Source of the DNA: Pseudomonas sp. Irchel 3E13
GTDB lineage: Bacteria > Pseudomonadota > Gammaproteobacteria > Pseudomonadales > Pseudomonadaceae
DNA length: 64,000 bases
Reading direction: 5' to 3'
NCBI RefSeq assembly: GCF_900187455.1
Contig: NZ_FYDX01000008.1
Coordinates: 248,001-312,000, forward strand
Of this stretch, positions 45,068 to 53,757 are shown in pieces. Below the pieces are notes generated by a model. It ran no database searches. It saw only the letters and a list, made by a program, of their open reading frames with translations, and was not told the origin of the DNA. Made by a program: the position numbers and the translations under genes. Positions within the stretch are counted from its first letter, which is position 1. Every line of letters begins with the position of its first letter.

Positions 45068-46318
45068 TCACAACACCGAAAGCGGATAACTCACGATCAC
45101 CCGATGCTCGTCGAACTCGTTGCTGCTGAAGTCCCGGCGCAAGGTGGAGCTGCGCCATTTGATGGTCAGGTCGCGCAAGGCACCACTCTGGAGGGTGTAG
45201 GCCAGCTCGGTCTCGCGGCCCCATTCCTTGCCGTCGCGCACTGTGCCGATGCGCACGTTGTCGCCGCTGATGTAGCGGGTCATCAGTTGCAGCCCCGGCA
45301 GGCCTTCGGCGGCGAAGTCGTGGTCGTAGCGCAGTTGCCAGGAACGCTCGCGGGCGTTGTCGTAGCTGGAGTTGAAGCTGTCGTTGGCCAGGCTGGTGCC
45401 CGCGGTGCCGTTGACGCGCATCCAGCCGGCATCGCCGCTGACCCGTTGCAGGCCGAGATAAAAGGTGTGCGCGCCGGTCCGCGCCGACAACATCAGCGAG
45501 CCGGTGCGGTTGTCCATGTCACCCGCCAGCGAGCGGCCGCTGTCCTGACCAACGAACCAGCCGAGGTTGGCGCCCAGGGTCCAGTTGCCCACGGCCTGGC
45601 GATGAATCAGGTTGTAGTACTGCTGGCGGTAGATGTCTTCGAGGTCCGAGTGCCAGACTCCGACCTGGGTCGCCTTGTCGTTGAACAGGTATTCAGCGCC
45701 GACGATGTCCAGCCGGTCCGACGTCGCAGCGGGCCGACCGGCCATGAACATGTCGTCCATGCTCGCGTCGTTGCGCGGGCTGTTGCCGCGGAAGCGGGCG
45801 CCGTAGAGGGTCAGGTCGGTGATCTCGCGGGAGGTGATCTGCGCGCCCTGGAAGGTCTGCGGCAGCGAGCGGCCGTCGTCGGAACGCAGCACCGGCAGCA
45901 TCGGCGACCATTCGCCGACCTTCAGTTCAGTCGCGGACACCTTCGCCTTGAGCGCCACGCCCAGGCGGCCGAAGTCATCGGCCGGGCGGCCATCGTCATG
46001 CACCGGCAGCAATTGCGTATTGGCCGTGCCGCGGCCGCCGTCCAGCTTGACCGAATACAGCCCCAGCACGTCCACGCCGAAGCCGACGGTGCCTTGGGTG
46101 AAGCCGGATTTGGCGTCGAGGATGAAGCTCTGGGTCCATTCCTCGGCCTTGCTTTGCGGGAACGCCGGGTCGACGAAGTTACGGTTGATGTAGAAGTTGC
46201 GCAGGGTGAGGCCGGCCTTGGCGTCTTCGACGAAACCCTGGGCCTGGACGGCGCCGGAGCTCAGCAGCAGGCAGGCGCAGGCGGTCGGCACGCGGCGAGG
46301 GGTGCAAAGGATATTCAT
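45068..46318 (-). CDS. OprD-family outer-membrane porin
   Basis: This 416-residue specific porin has a signal peptide (cleavage near AQA-QGF, residue 27) and the OprD start pattern FVEDAKAGLTLRNFYINRNF. The barrel ends in VIVSYPLSVL. OprD/Opd porins take up amino acids or carboxylates. As the distal gene of the mevalonate operon, it probably admits mevalonate or a related carboxylate. Start ATG 46318 with GGAAC upstream. Confidence 0.92.
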   Translation of the reverse strand: MNILCTPRRVPTACACLLLSSGAVQAQGFVEDAKAGLTLRNFYINRNFVDPAFPQSKAEEWTQSFILDAKSGFTQGTVGFGVDVLGLYSVKLDGGRGTANTQLLPVHDDGRPADDFGRLGVALKAKVSATELKVGEWSPMLPVLRSDDGRSLPQTFQGAQITSREITDLTLYGARFRGNSPRNDASMDDMFMAGRPAATSDRLDIVGAEYLFNDKATQVGVWHSDLEDIYRQQYYNLIHRQAVGNWTLGANLGWFVGQDSGRSLAGDMDNRTGSLMLSARTGAHTFYLGLQRVSGDAGWMRVNGTAGTSLANDSFNSSYDNARERSWQLRYDHDFAAEGLPGLQLMTRYISGDNVRIGTVRDGKEWGRETELAYTLQSGALRDLTIKWRSSTLRRDFSSNEFDEHRVIVSYPLSVL

Positions 46319-46395
46319 TGTTGTTGTTCCTTTTTTGCGGGCGAGTAAAGCCACGCAGCCAGCCCGGGCTGCGTGGGTCGTAAGGGAGGATCAGC

Positions 46396-47778
46396 TCAGG
46401 CGAACAGCGCGACGATGGCCGGCACGCTGAGCACGGCGGTGTAGTAGCCCATGAACTGCACACCGATGTTGAAGCCGATGAAGCGGTAGAGGAATCCGCC
46501 CAGCAGGCCGATGGTGAGGATCACCAGCAAACCGAGCAGGCCGCCTTCCCACAGGCCGATCACCAGGATCAGGCCGACGAAGGTGGCGATCACCGCCTCG
46601 TGGCTGATGCGCCGCGACACGAACGAGGCGGCGCGGTGGGCGAAGTTCATCGAGAACGGGTACGCGATGAGGATGGCGATGACCACCGCGAGCATGCCAA
46701 AGGCGAGGAATTCGCCCGCGCTGAGCAGGTTGTGCAGGTTGTTCACCTGGCCGGTGGCGGTGTCCACGGTGAACCGCGGCGGTGCGTTGAACAGCGGCGC
46801 GGCGGGGCCGGCGGCCACCGGGCTCAGCGGCAGGCCGAAGGCAATCAGCGGGATCAGCGCCTCGGCAATGTAGGTGGATTCGGTGACGCCGTTGCGCACG
46901 GTGATTACCGAGGTCAGGCGGTGGTAGGCGTGCTTGATGCGCGCACCGACCACTTCACCGAGGATCACCGTCATCGCCACCGGGCTGAACACGAAGGTGG
47001 CGCTCGACACGGTGGCGGTGGCCAGGGTCCAGCCGGCCTGGCGGCGGTCGAGGACTTTCAGCGGGTTGGGGAACCAGCCGCCCCAGCCTTTCACGTCCGG
47101 CGACAGCGAGAAGGTCCGCGGTTCGTTGCGCTTCATCCGCGCCCGTTCCGCCGGGGCGAGCATGGCGAACAGTGCAGCGATCAGCGGGCCGATGGCGATG
47201 CCGAGGAAGTAGCTGACGCTGAGTTTGACCCCGTGCTGACCGGTGAGGGTCTGCAAGGCGATGATCACCAGCACGAACGGCAGCAGCGCCAGCACCGAGG
47301 CCCAGCGGCCCGCCGAGAAGTAGGCGATGGTGGTGGCGGCAGCGAGGAACACCCACGGCGCGGCCTGTTTGATCGCGCTGCCGAACGGCGCCAGCAGCAC
47401 GGCGAACAGCACCGCCAGCGGCACCGCGACCAGCGCGGCGATCACCGCGCCGGAAATCATCTTGCGCAGGGCAATGTGCGGCACGCCCAGGTTGCGCAGG
47501 AAATTCGCCTCGCGCATCAGCGGCGTGGCCATGGTGTCGCCGGGAATCCCCAGCAGCGCCGTCGGCACCGCGTGGGTCATGTGCTTGGCCACCGCGCCGG
47601 CGAGGAAGAAGGTGAACACCCCGGCGGCGGGCACGCCCAGCAGCACCACCAACAGGGTCAGCGGCGCCAGGGTGGTGGTTTCGTCGCTGCCGGAAATCAG
47701 GCCGATGGCCGAGAACACCACGGCGCCAATCACGCCCATCAGGGCGGCAATCAGGATCTGGTCGAACAGGGCGTCCAT
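46396..47778 (-). CDS. TctA-family transporter permease
   Basis: This 460-residue membrane protein has roughly ten or more hydrophobic segments. It contains ALLGIPGDTMATPLMREANFL, a form of the PG-containing TctA motif of tripartite tricarboxylate transporters. The ATG overlaps the stop of the small membrane protein (ATGA). No TctC-type periplasmic binding protein gene is in the window. It is placed between mvaB and an OprD porin, so mevalonate uptake is a reasonable inference. Confidence 0.82.
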   Translation of the reverse strand: MDALFDQILIAALMGVIGAVVFSAIGLISGSDETTTLAPLTLLVVLLGVPAAGVFTFFLAGAVAKHMTHAVPTALLGIPGDTMATPLMREANFLRNLGVPHIALRKMISGAVIAALVAVPLAVLFAVLLAPFGSAIKQAAPWVFLAAATTIAYFSAGRWASVLALLPFVLVIIALQTLTGQHGVKLSVSYFLGIAIGPLIAALFAMLAPAERARMKRNEPRTFSLSPDVKGWGGWFPNPLKVLDRRQAGWTLATATVSSATFVFSPVAMTVILGEVVGARIKHAYHRLTSVITVRNGVTESTYIAEALIPLIAFGLPLSPVAAGPAAPLFNAPPRFTVDTATGQVNNLHNLLSAGEFLAFGMLAVVIAILIAYPFSMNFAHRAASFVSRRISHEAVIATFVGLILVIGLWEGGLLGLLVILTIGLLGGFLYRFIGFNIGVQFMGYYTAVLSVPAIVALFA

Positions 47779-48236
47779 CAGGCGACACCTCCCTTCAGGG
47801 CCGCGCCGTGCTGGCGCGATTGGGGTTGCTGCGGCGCAGGGGTTTCGGCGTCTTCGAAGAGGCGATCCAGGCCCAGTTCACGCAACTCGGCGAGCACTTC
47901 CGGCGGCAGGTCGGACATCTGGCCAAGGCCGCCGTATTCGGCGCGCAACTCTTCGATGACCTGCAGGCGCCACGCCGGGTCGGTGACGTGTTCCACCACA
48001 TGGCGCTTGGGCTTGAACAGGCAGGCGCTGACGGCGCCGCCGACCAGCGAGCCGAGGATGCCCAGCAACATGGCGTAGGCGCGGGCCATCTGGTCGGACT
48101 CGACCCAGCCGGTCAGCAGGTGTTCAGCCAGAAAGAACGCACCCAGGCTGCACACGGCGCCGACGGCGATGGACGCCATCAGGTGGCGGCTGTCGACGGT
48201 GTCGCCCCAGACTTCATAGAGGTTGTCGTCAGCCAT
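47778..48236 (-). CDS. Small membrane protein in TctB position
   Basis: This 152-residue protein has two hydrophobic segments (SIAVGAVCSLGAFFLAEHLL and AYAMLLGILGSLVGGAVSACLF) and a long charged cytoplasmic-type tail. It overlaps the TctA gene, which is the gene order of the TctBA pair, but it is not a typical four-helix TctB. It probably forms the small subunit of the transporter. Confidence 0.75.
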   Translation of the reverse strand: MADDNLYEVWGDTVDSRHLMASIAVGAVCSLGAFFLAEHLLTGWVESDQMARAYAMLLGILGSLVGGAVSACLFKPKRHVVEHVTDPAWRLQVIEELRAEYGGLGQMSDLPPEVLAELRELGLDRLFEDAETPAPQQPQSRQHGAALKGGVA

Positions 48237-48282
48237 GGTTGGCCTCCGGGCGGAGGCGGTGCAGGCGGCATTCAGGTTTCAT
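48229..48282 (-). CDS. 17-residue leader ORF upstream of the TctB-position gene
   Basis: The start ATG 48282 has an excellent ribosome binding site (AGGAG, 7 nt away). The peptide MKPECRLHRLRPEANHG ends at 48229, overlapping the next start by 8 nt. This could couple translation to the membrane protein or act as an attenuator. A hairpin GCCCgcaaGGGC lies 14-25 nt before its AGGAG region. It is a possible peptide only. Confidence 0.4.
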   Translation of the reverse strand: MKPECRLHRLRPEANHG

Positions 48283-48336
48283 TGGAATTCTCCTGCCCTT
48301 GCGGGCTTGTTGTTTTTGTTCGGGAGCAACGTCGGG

Positions 48337-49251
48337 TCACAGGTGGCGAGCGTCCCTCGCGGCCAGGGCCAGGCCGACGCGGGAGCGCGACGGCTGGCCC
48401 AGTTCGGCGCTGATCCGCGCGCCGACCCGGGCCACGGCGTCCAGGTCGATACCGGTTTCGAAGCCCATGCCGTGCAGCAGGTACAGCACGTCTTCGGTGG
48501 CGACGTTGCCGCTGGCGCCGGGTGAATAGGGGCAACCGCCGAGGCCCGCCACCGAGCTGTCGAAGGTGCGCATACCCAGGCCCAATGCCACGTGGATATT
48601 GGCGATGGCCATGCCGTAGGTGTCATGGAAGTGGCCGGCCAGCGCCGTTATCGGTAGCGCCCGGGCACAGTGTTCAATCAGTCGCGCCGTCTCGTCCGGC
48701 CGGCCTGCACCGATGGTGTCGCCCAGGCTGATTTCATGGCAGCCCATCTGGTACAGGCGGCTGGCGACCCGCACCACGGCGTCGGTGGCGACCGGGCCGC
48801 TGAACGGACAGCCGAGCACGCAGGATACATAGCCGCGCACCGGCACGCCCGCTTCACGCGCGGTGTGCAGCACCGGCGCGAAGCGTTCGAAACTCTCGTC
48901 GATGGAGCAATTGATGTTGCTGCGCGAGAACGCCTCGGAGGCGGCGGCGAACACCGCCACCTCGCGACAGCCCGCCCGCAGCGCGGCTTCCAGGCCCTGG
49001 AGGTTGGGCACCAGGGCGGAATAGGTGACGCCATCGTCGCTCGGCAACTGGCGGAACAGTTCTTCGGCGCCGGCCATCTGCGGCACCCAGCGCGGCGACA
49101 CGAAGGCGCCGCCCTCGATATGCCGCAGGCCGGTGGCCGCCAGGTCGCGGATCAGGCTCAGGCGGGCCTCTACCGACAGGTGCCGAGGCTCGTTCTGCAG
49201 GCCGTCGCGGGCCGCCATCTCGACGATTTTCACCTTCTCGGACGTGGCCAT
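48337..49251 (-). CDS. mvaB: 3-hydroxy-3-methylglutaryl-CoA lyase
   Basis: This 304-residue HMG-CoA lyase cleaves HMG-CoA to acetoacetate and acetyl-CoA. It contains the start motif VKIVEMAARDGLQNE and the family signature GLGGCPYSPGASGN (with the catalytic cysteine and metal site). HFHDTYG and a DTIGAG segment complete the active site. It follows mvaA with a short overlap. Together they perform the mevalonate degradation pathway known from P. mevalonii. A GTG at 49257 is an alternative start. Confidence 0.95.
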   Translation of the reverse strand: MATSEKVKIVEMAARDGLQNEPRHLSVEARLSLIRDLAATGLRHIEGGAFVSPRWVPQMAGAEELFRQLPSDDGVTYSALVPNLQGLEAALRAGCREVAVFAAASEAFSRSNINCSIDESFERFAPVLHTAREAGVPVRGYVSCVLGCPFSGPVATDAVVRVASRLYQMGCHEISLGDTIGAGRPDETARLIEHCARALPITALAGHFHDTYGMAIANIHVALGLGMRTFDSSVAGLGGCPYSPGASGNVATEDVLYLLHGMGFETGIDLDAVARVGARISAELGQPSRSRVGLALAARDARHL

Positions 49252-49253
49252 GA

Positions 49254-50540
49254 TCACTCGCCGCGCTTTTCTTTGAGCAGTTCGACGGCGCGGTCGGTGC
49301 GTACGTCATGGGCCTGCACCAGGCGTTGGGCGACCCAGTCCACTTCGTCGCCGCGCGCACCTGCGACCAGGGCGATGTTGCGGGCGTGCAGCGCCATGTG
49401 TCCGCGCTGGATGCCTTCGGTCGCCAGGGCGCGCATGGCCCCGAGGTTTTGCGCCAGGCCCACGGCCACGGCGATTTCCGCCAGTTCCTGGGCGGTCTTG
49501 ACGCCGAGGATGCGCAGCGACAGTTGCGCCAGCGGGTGGGTCTTGGTGGCGCCGCCGACCAGGCCGACCGGCATCGGCATTTCCAGGGTGCCGACCAGAT
49601 GGCCGTTGCCGTCCTTTTCCCAGGTGGTCAGCGAGCCGTAATGGCCGCTGCGACAGGCGTAGGCGTGGGCGCCGGCTTCCACGGCGCGCCAGTCGTTGCC
49701 GGTGGCGACGATCAGCGGGTCGATGCCGTTCATGATCCCTTTGTTGTGGGTCGCGGCGCGGTAGGGGTCGATGGCGGCGAAGGAGTAAGCGTCGAGGATG
49801 CCTTCGATCACCTCTTCACCGCTGAACGCGGCGGACTTCAACTGCTCCGGGGTAATCCGCACCTGGGCGCGGGCCAGGCGCAGGTCGGCGAGGTTGGAGA
49901 GGATGCGCAGGCGCACCTTGCCGCCGGTGATCTGTTCCATCAGCGGCGCCACCGCTTCGGCCATGGTGTTGACGGTGTTGGCGCCCATCGCGTCGCGCAC
50001 GTCGACGATCAGGTGCGCCACCAGCATCGGGCCGCGCGGGGTGTCGGCGAAAGTGTGCACTTCGATATCGCGGCAGCCGCCGCCGAGGGTGTTCAGCAAC
50101 TGGTCCTTGCGGTTGGCCAGTTCGATGATTTCGTCTTTGCGGCGCAGCAGGCTCAGGCGTGCATTAAGCGGGTCCTGCACGCCGACGATCTGCACCTGGG
50201 CGCGCATCAGCGGGGCGCTGCTGGACGTGATGAAGCCGCCGTTGGCGCGGGCCAGCTTGGCCATGTACGAGGCAGCGGCAACGATCGACGGCTCTTCCAC
50301 CACCAGCGGCACCAGCACGTCGCGGCCGTTGAGCTGGAAATTGCTGGCCACGGCGTAGGGCAGTTCGAATTTGCCGATGACGTTTTCGATCATGCCATTG
50401 GCGATGTCCATCGGCAGGGCGCCGGTTTCGGCGAGCAGGCGCACGTCGTCGCTGCTCAGGTTGAGCAGTTGGCCGATATGGTCCAGGCGGGCTTCAGGGG
50501 ACAGGTTGCGGAAATCGGGCAGGCGCGAGTCGAGGCTCAT
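49254..50540 (-). CDS. mvaA: Class II HMG-CoA reductase (mevalonate-degrading)
   Basis: This 428-residue enzyme is the same length as P. mevalonii MvaA. The known catalytic residues fall at the same numbers: E83, K267, D283 and H381. It runs in the oxidative direction, converting mevalonate and CoA to HMG-CoA with NAD+. The start ATG 50540 has GGAG upstream. It is the first gene of the mva operon. The intergenic region shared with the MocR gene contains repeated GTAC sites. Confidence 0.96.
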   Translation of the reverse strand: MSLDSRLPDFRNLSPEARLDHIGQLLNLSSDDVRLLAETGALPMDIANGMIENVIGKFELPYAVASNFQLNGRDVLVPLVVEEPSIVAAASYMAKLARANGGFITSSSAPLMRAQVQIVGVQDPLNARLSLLRRKDEIIELANRKDQLLNTLGGGCRDIEVHTFADTPRGPMLVAHLIVDVRDAMGANTVNTMAEAVAPLMEQITGGKVRLRILSNLADLRLARAQVRITPEQLKSAAFSGEEVIEGILDAYSFAAIDPYRAATHNKGIMNGIDPLIVATGNDWRAVEAGAHAYACRSGHYGSLTTWEKDGNGHLVGTLEMPMPVGLVGGATKTHPLAQLSLRILGVKTAQELAEIAVAVGLAQNLGAMRALATEGIQRGHMALHARNIALVAGARGDEVDWVAQRLVQAHDVRTDRAVELLKEKRGE

Positions 50541-50634
50541 GGGGGGCTCCGTTGGAGTCATTGTTGTTGGGGCGGCGGCTTGAGCGCGTCGCCGGCGTGG
50601 TGCTAAATGTGCAGCCACTGTGCCCTTGAATAAA

Positions 50635-50672
50635 GGTACAGTTTCGCCCAACAGTACCCAGACTGTACCCAG
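50635..50672. promoter_or_regulatory. Operator repeats between mvaA and the MocR-type gene
   Basis: GGTACAG (50635-50641) and CTGTACC (50663-50669) form a perfect inverted pair around 50652. Two direct copies, AGTACCCAG (50653-50661) and TGTACCCAG (50664-50672), overlap it with 11-bp spacing. MocR-type regulators are known to use direct or mixed repeats of this kind. They sit right before the MocR ATG and within the divergent promoter region. Confidence 0.65.
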
Positions 50673-50687
50673 GACAGGAGCCCGACG

Positions 50688-52076
50688 ATGGCCCGTATCA
50701 CCCTTGCCCAGCAGGTCGCCGACGCGGTGGAACAGCAGATCCGCAGCGGTGTGCTCAAGGCCGGCGAGCGCCTGCCGTCGCTGCGCGAGTACATGCGCTT
50801 GCACGGGCACTCGAAGAACACGGTGATCACCGCCTACGAAATCCTCGCCTCCAAGGGCCTGGTGGAAGCGCGCCACGGCCAGGGCTTTTTCGTCGGCGCC
50901 TTGCTCCAGGCGGCGGAAGTGGATGAAACCCCGCCCTACACCCGCGCCATGGACACCATCTGGATGATGCGCCAGCAGTTCGTTCGCGAACCCGGCTTGG
51001 CGCCGCTGGGCGAGGGCTTCGCGCCGGTGTCCTGGCTGCAGGACATGCGCCTCGACAAATTCACCCGGCAAGTGATGCGCAGCGGCGCCGGCAACCTGTT
51101 CCGCTACGGCAACCGCCTTGGCAACCCGGCGCTGCGCCAGAGCCTGGTGCGCAAGCTGGCGAGCTACGCCATCAGCGCCACGCCTCGGCAGATCGTCACC
51201 ACCCACGGCGCCAACCACGCGCTGGACCTGATCATCCGCCGCTTCGTCGTCCCCGGCGACGCGGTGCTGGTGGAGAACCCCGGTTACTACCCGCTGTTCG
51301 GCAAGCTGCAATTGCAGGGCGCGCGCCTGCTCAGCGTCCCGCGCCTGGCCGACGGCCCGGACATGGCTGCCCTCGAAGCGTTGCTGCGCAGCGAGCGGCC
51401 AAAGCTGTTCTTCATCCAGTCCATCAGCCACAACCCCACCGGCTCCGATATCTCCCCGGCCAAGGCCCACCAGTTGCTGCAACTGGCCGAGCGGCACGAC
51501 CTGATCCTGGTGGAAGACGACGCCCTGGCCGACTTCAAGCCCAGCTCCGCGCTCAAGGTCGCGGCGCTCGATCAACTGCGCCGCTCGCTGTACATCGGCA
51601 GCTTCTCCAAGTCAGTGTCGGCAGCGCTGCGGGTCGGCTACATCGCCGGCAGCAAGGACATGATCGATGAACTGGCCGATCTGAAAATGATGCTGCACAC
51701 CAGTTGCTCGGAACTGTGCGAGCGCACCGTGGATGTGATTCTTGGCGAGGGGCATTTCCTGCGGCACCTGATGCGCCTGCAGGACCGGGCCCGCGAAGCG
51801 ACGTTCCGTGGCCTGGAAGTGCTCGATGAGCTGGGCGCCGAGGTGTTCTGCCGGCCCGAGCAGAGCCTGTACCTGTGGGCGCGTTTTCCGGGGATCGACG
51901 ACACGGCGTCGTTCACCCGCGAGGTGCAAGGCAAGGGCGTGATGCTCGCGCCGGGGGCGATCTTCCAGACCAACCAGAAAGGCGTGACGCCATGGACGCG
52001 GTTGAATGTGGCGTACCTGGAGGAGCCGGTGTTTGCTGACTGTATTCGCCGAGGGATTGAGGCGGCCCGAGATTAA
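50688..52076 (+). CDS. MocR/GntR-family regulator with aminotransferase domain
   Basis: This 462-residue regulator has an N-terminal GntR wHTH (about 1-70, with EQQIRSGVLKAGERLPSLRE) and a fold-type I aminotransferase domain. The PLP lysine is K308 in GSFSKSVSAALRVGY. PLP-dependent regulators of this class sense an amino compound. It is divergent from mvaA, so it probably controls the mevalonate operon. The effector is unknown. Confidence 0.9.
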   Translation: MARITLAQQVADAVEQQIRSGVLKAGERLPSLREYMRLHGHSKNTVITAYEILASKGLVEARHGQGFFVGALLQAAEVDETPPYTRAMDTIWMMRQQFVREPGLAPLGEGFAPVSWLQDMRLDKFTRQVMRSGAGNLFRYGNRLGNPALRQSLVRKLASYAISATPRQIVTTHGANHALDLIIRRFVVPGDAVLVENPGYYPLFGKLQLQGARLLSVPRLADGPDMAALEALLRSERPKLFFIQSISHNPTGSDISPAKAHQLLQLAERHDLILVEDDALADFKPSSALKVAALDQLRRSLYIGSFSKSVSAALRVGYIAGSKDMIDELADLKMMLHTSCSELCERTVDVILGEGHFLRHLMRLQDRAREATFRGLEVLDELGAEVFCRPEQSLYLWARFPGIDDTASFTREVQGKGVMLAPGAIFQTNQKGVTPWTRLNVAYLEEPVFADCIRRGIEAARD

Positions 52077-52106
52077 GACAGTTGCGCCGTGATCGGACGA
52101 ATCGCT

Positions 52107-52125
52107 AAGATTGCGAATCGTTATC
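52107..52125 (+). promoter_or_regulatory. Candidate Fur box
   Basis: The 19-mer AAGATTGCGAATCGTTATC matches 13 of 19 positions of the consensus Fur box. It lies 22 nt before the FecI-like gene, consistent with iron repression. Confidence 0.6.
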
Positions 52126-52147
52126 ATCTACGCAGGCGTTCTGGCCC

Positions 52148-52657
52148 ATGGGCACGCACAACTCATTCGAGCAGGATGTCGAAGTCCTTTATCTGCAGCA
52201 TCACAGTTGGCTCAAAGGCTGGTTGCAGCGGCGCCTGGGCGAGGCGGCGGACGCGGATGATCTGGCCCATGACACCTTCGTGCGCATCATCCGCGCCCGC
52301 AGTCCGGTTAACGAACTCAAGCAACCCCTGGCGTACCTCGCCACCATCGCTAACAGCCTGCTGATCAACCGCTGGCGCCGCCTCGCGGTGGAACGGGCTT
52401 ACGCCGAGGCCCTGGCCGCGCAGCCGGAGCACGTCGAACTCTCCGCCGAGGCGCGTTACCTGCTGATCGAAACCCTGACCGAGATCGACGCGCTGCTGCA
52501 TGGCCTGTCGCCGCGGGTGCGGGAGATTTTCCTGCTCTCGCAGCTCGATGGCCTGACCTACAAGCAGATCGCGGTCCAATTAGGGTTGAGCGTCAATCAG
52601 GTGCAGAAAGCCATGCTCAAGGCCTTCAGCCGCTGCTACGCCAGCCTGTTCGAGTGA
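52148..52657 (+). CDS. ECF sigma factor, FecI-like
   Basis: This 169-residue iron-starvation sigma factor has region 2 (LYLQHHSWLKGWLQRRLG, DADDLAHDTFVRI) and region 4 (GLSPRVREIFLLSQLDGLTYKQI). It is the first gene of a FecI-FecR-receptor unit. When the receptor binds its siderophore, the FecR-like protein activates this sigma factor, which then transcribes the receptor gene. Start ATG 52148. Confidence 0.92.
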   Translation: MGTHNSFEQDVEVLYLQHHSWLKGWLQRRLGEAADADDLAHDTFVRIIRARSPVNELKQPLAYLATIANSLLINRWRRLAVERAYAEALAAQPEHVELSAEARYLLIETLTEIDALLHGLSPRVREIFLLSQLDGLTYKQIAVQLGLSVNQVQKAMLKAFSRCYASLFE

Positions 52658-52662
52658 TCGTC

Positions 52663-53661
52663 ATGCCTTCCGCCAAGCACGCCGAACCGCCCATCAGCGC
52701 CCGCGTTCGCGACCAGGCGCTGGCCTGGTTGAGCCTGACCCAGTCCGGCGATATCAGCGAGGCCGAGCTGCAGCAATTGCAGCGCTGGCGCCAGAGCGAC
52801 AGCGAGCACGAGCGCGCCTGGCAGCGCATGGCCCGGCTGCCGGGAATGCTGCACAATCACGCGCAGGTGCTGGACAACCCGGTGGCCCGCAGCGCCTTGC
52901 AGCACACCCGTTATGTCAGTGGCGACCGTCGCCAGGTGCTGAAATTGCTGTTCGGCGTCGGCGTGCTCGGCGCCGCGGCCTGGCGCGGCAAGGACAGCCA
53001 CTGGGTTCAGGGTGAACTGGCCGACCTCAGCACCGCCACCGGCGAACGCTTGCAGCACACCCTGGCGGACGGCACCCGGTTGTGGCTGAACACCGGCAGC
53101 GCGGTGGACATCCGTTTCAGTGCCAATGAACGACTGATCGTACTGCGCTTCGGCGAGGTGGACATCCTCACCGGCAACGATCCCGCGCGCCGACCACTCC
53201 GGGTGCAGACCGCCGACGCGCTGTTGCAGCCACTGGGCACGCGCTTCTGCGTGCGCTGCGACGAGGCCGGCAGCGGCACGCGGCTGGCGGTGAGCAGTGG
53301 GCGGGTGGCAGTGTCGATTCCGGGACGCCCGGGGCAGCCGGTGGTCGAGGCCGGGACGCAGGCGCTCATCGATTCCCGCGGGGTGTCGCACGTACGGCCG
53401 GCGGACCCGGGCAGCACCGCGTGGATCGACGGCTTCATCGTTGCCGAGCGCATGCGTCTGGAGGATTTCGTCGCGCAACTGGCACGTTATCGTCGCGGCA
53501 TCCTGCGCTGCGATCCGGCGGTGGCCGACCTGCAACTCACCGGCTCCTATCCGCTGGACGACCCGGAGCGGATCTTCTCGCTGCTCCAGGACAGCCTGCC
53601 GGTGAGCGTCCAGCGCCGCACTCGCTATTGGGTCACGGTGACGCCACGGCGGGTCGCCTAA
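52663..53661 (+). CDS. FecR-like anti-sigma/signalling protein
   Basis: This is a 332-residue protein with a short cytoplasmic N-terminus (about 1-80) that contacts the sigma factor. One membrane segment (about 90-105, VLKLLFGVGVLGAAAW) and a FecR periplasmic domain (TATGERLQHTLADGTRLWLNTGSA, GEVDI) follow. The start was set at ATG 52663. GTG 52654, overlapping the fecI-like stop (GTGA), is an alternative. It transmits the receptor signal to the sigma factor. Confidence 0.9.
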   Translation: MPSAKHAEPPISARVRDQALAWLSLTQSGDISEAELQQLQRWRQSDSEHERAWQRMARLPGMLHNHAQVLDNPVARSALQHTRYVSGDRRQVLKLLFGVGVLGAAAWRGKDSHWVQGELADLSTATGERLQHTLADGTRLWLNTGSAVDIRFSANERLIVLRFGEVDILTGNDPARRPLRVQTADALLQPLGTRFCVRCDEAGSGTRLAVSSGRVAVSIPGRPGQPVVEAGTQALIDSRGVSHVRPADPGSTAWIDGFIVAERMRLEDFVAQLARYRRGILRCDPAVADLQLTGSYPLDDPERIFSLLQDSLPVSVQRRTRYWVTVTPRRVA

Positions 53662-53757
53662 TTATTTTTTCGACGGGCTGGCAGATTTTTCGCGCTCGAT
53701 TGGCTTAGGGGTAATCCCGCTGCTGACGCGGCCCCTTGACCCTCTCGGAAGTTGCTC

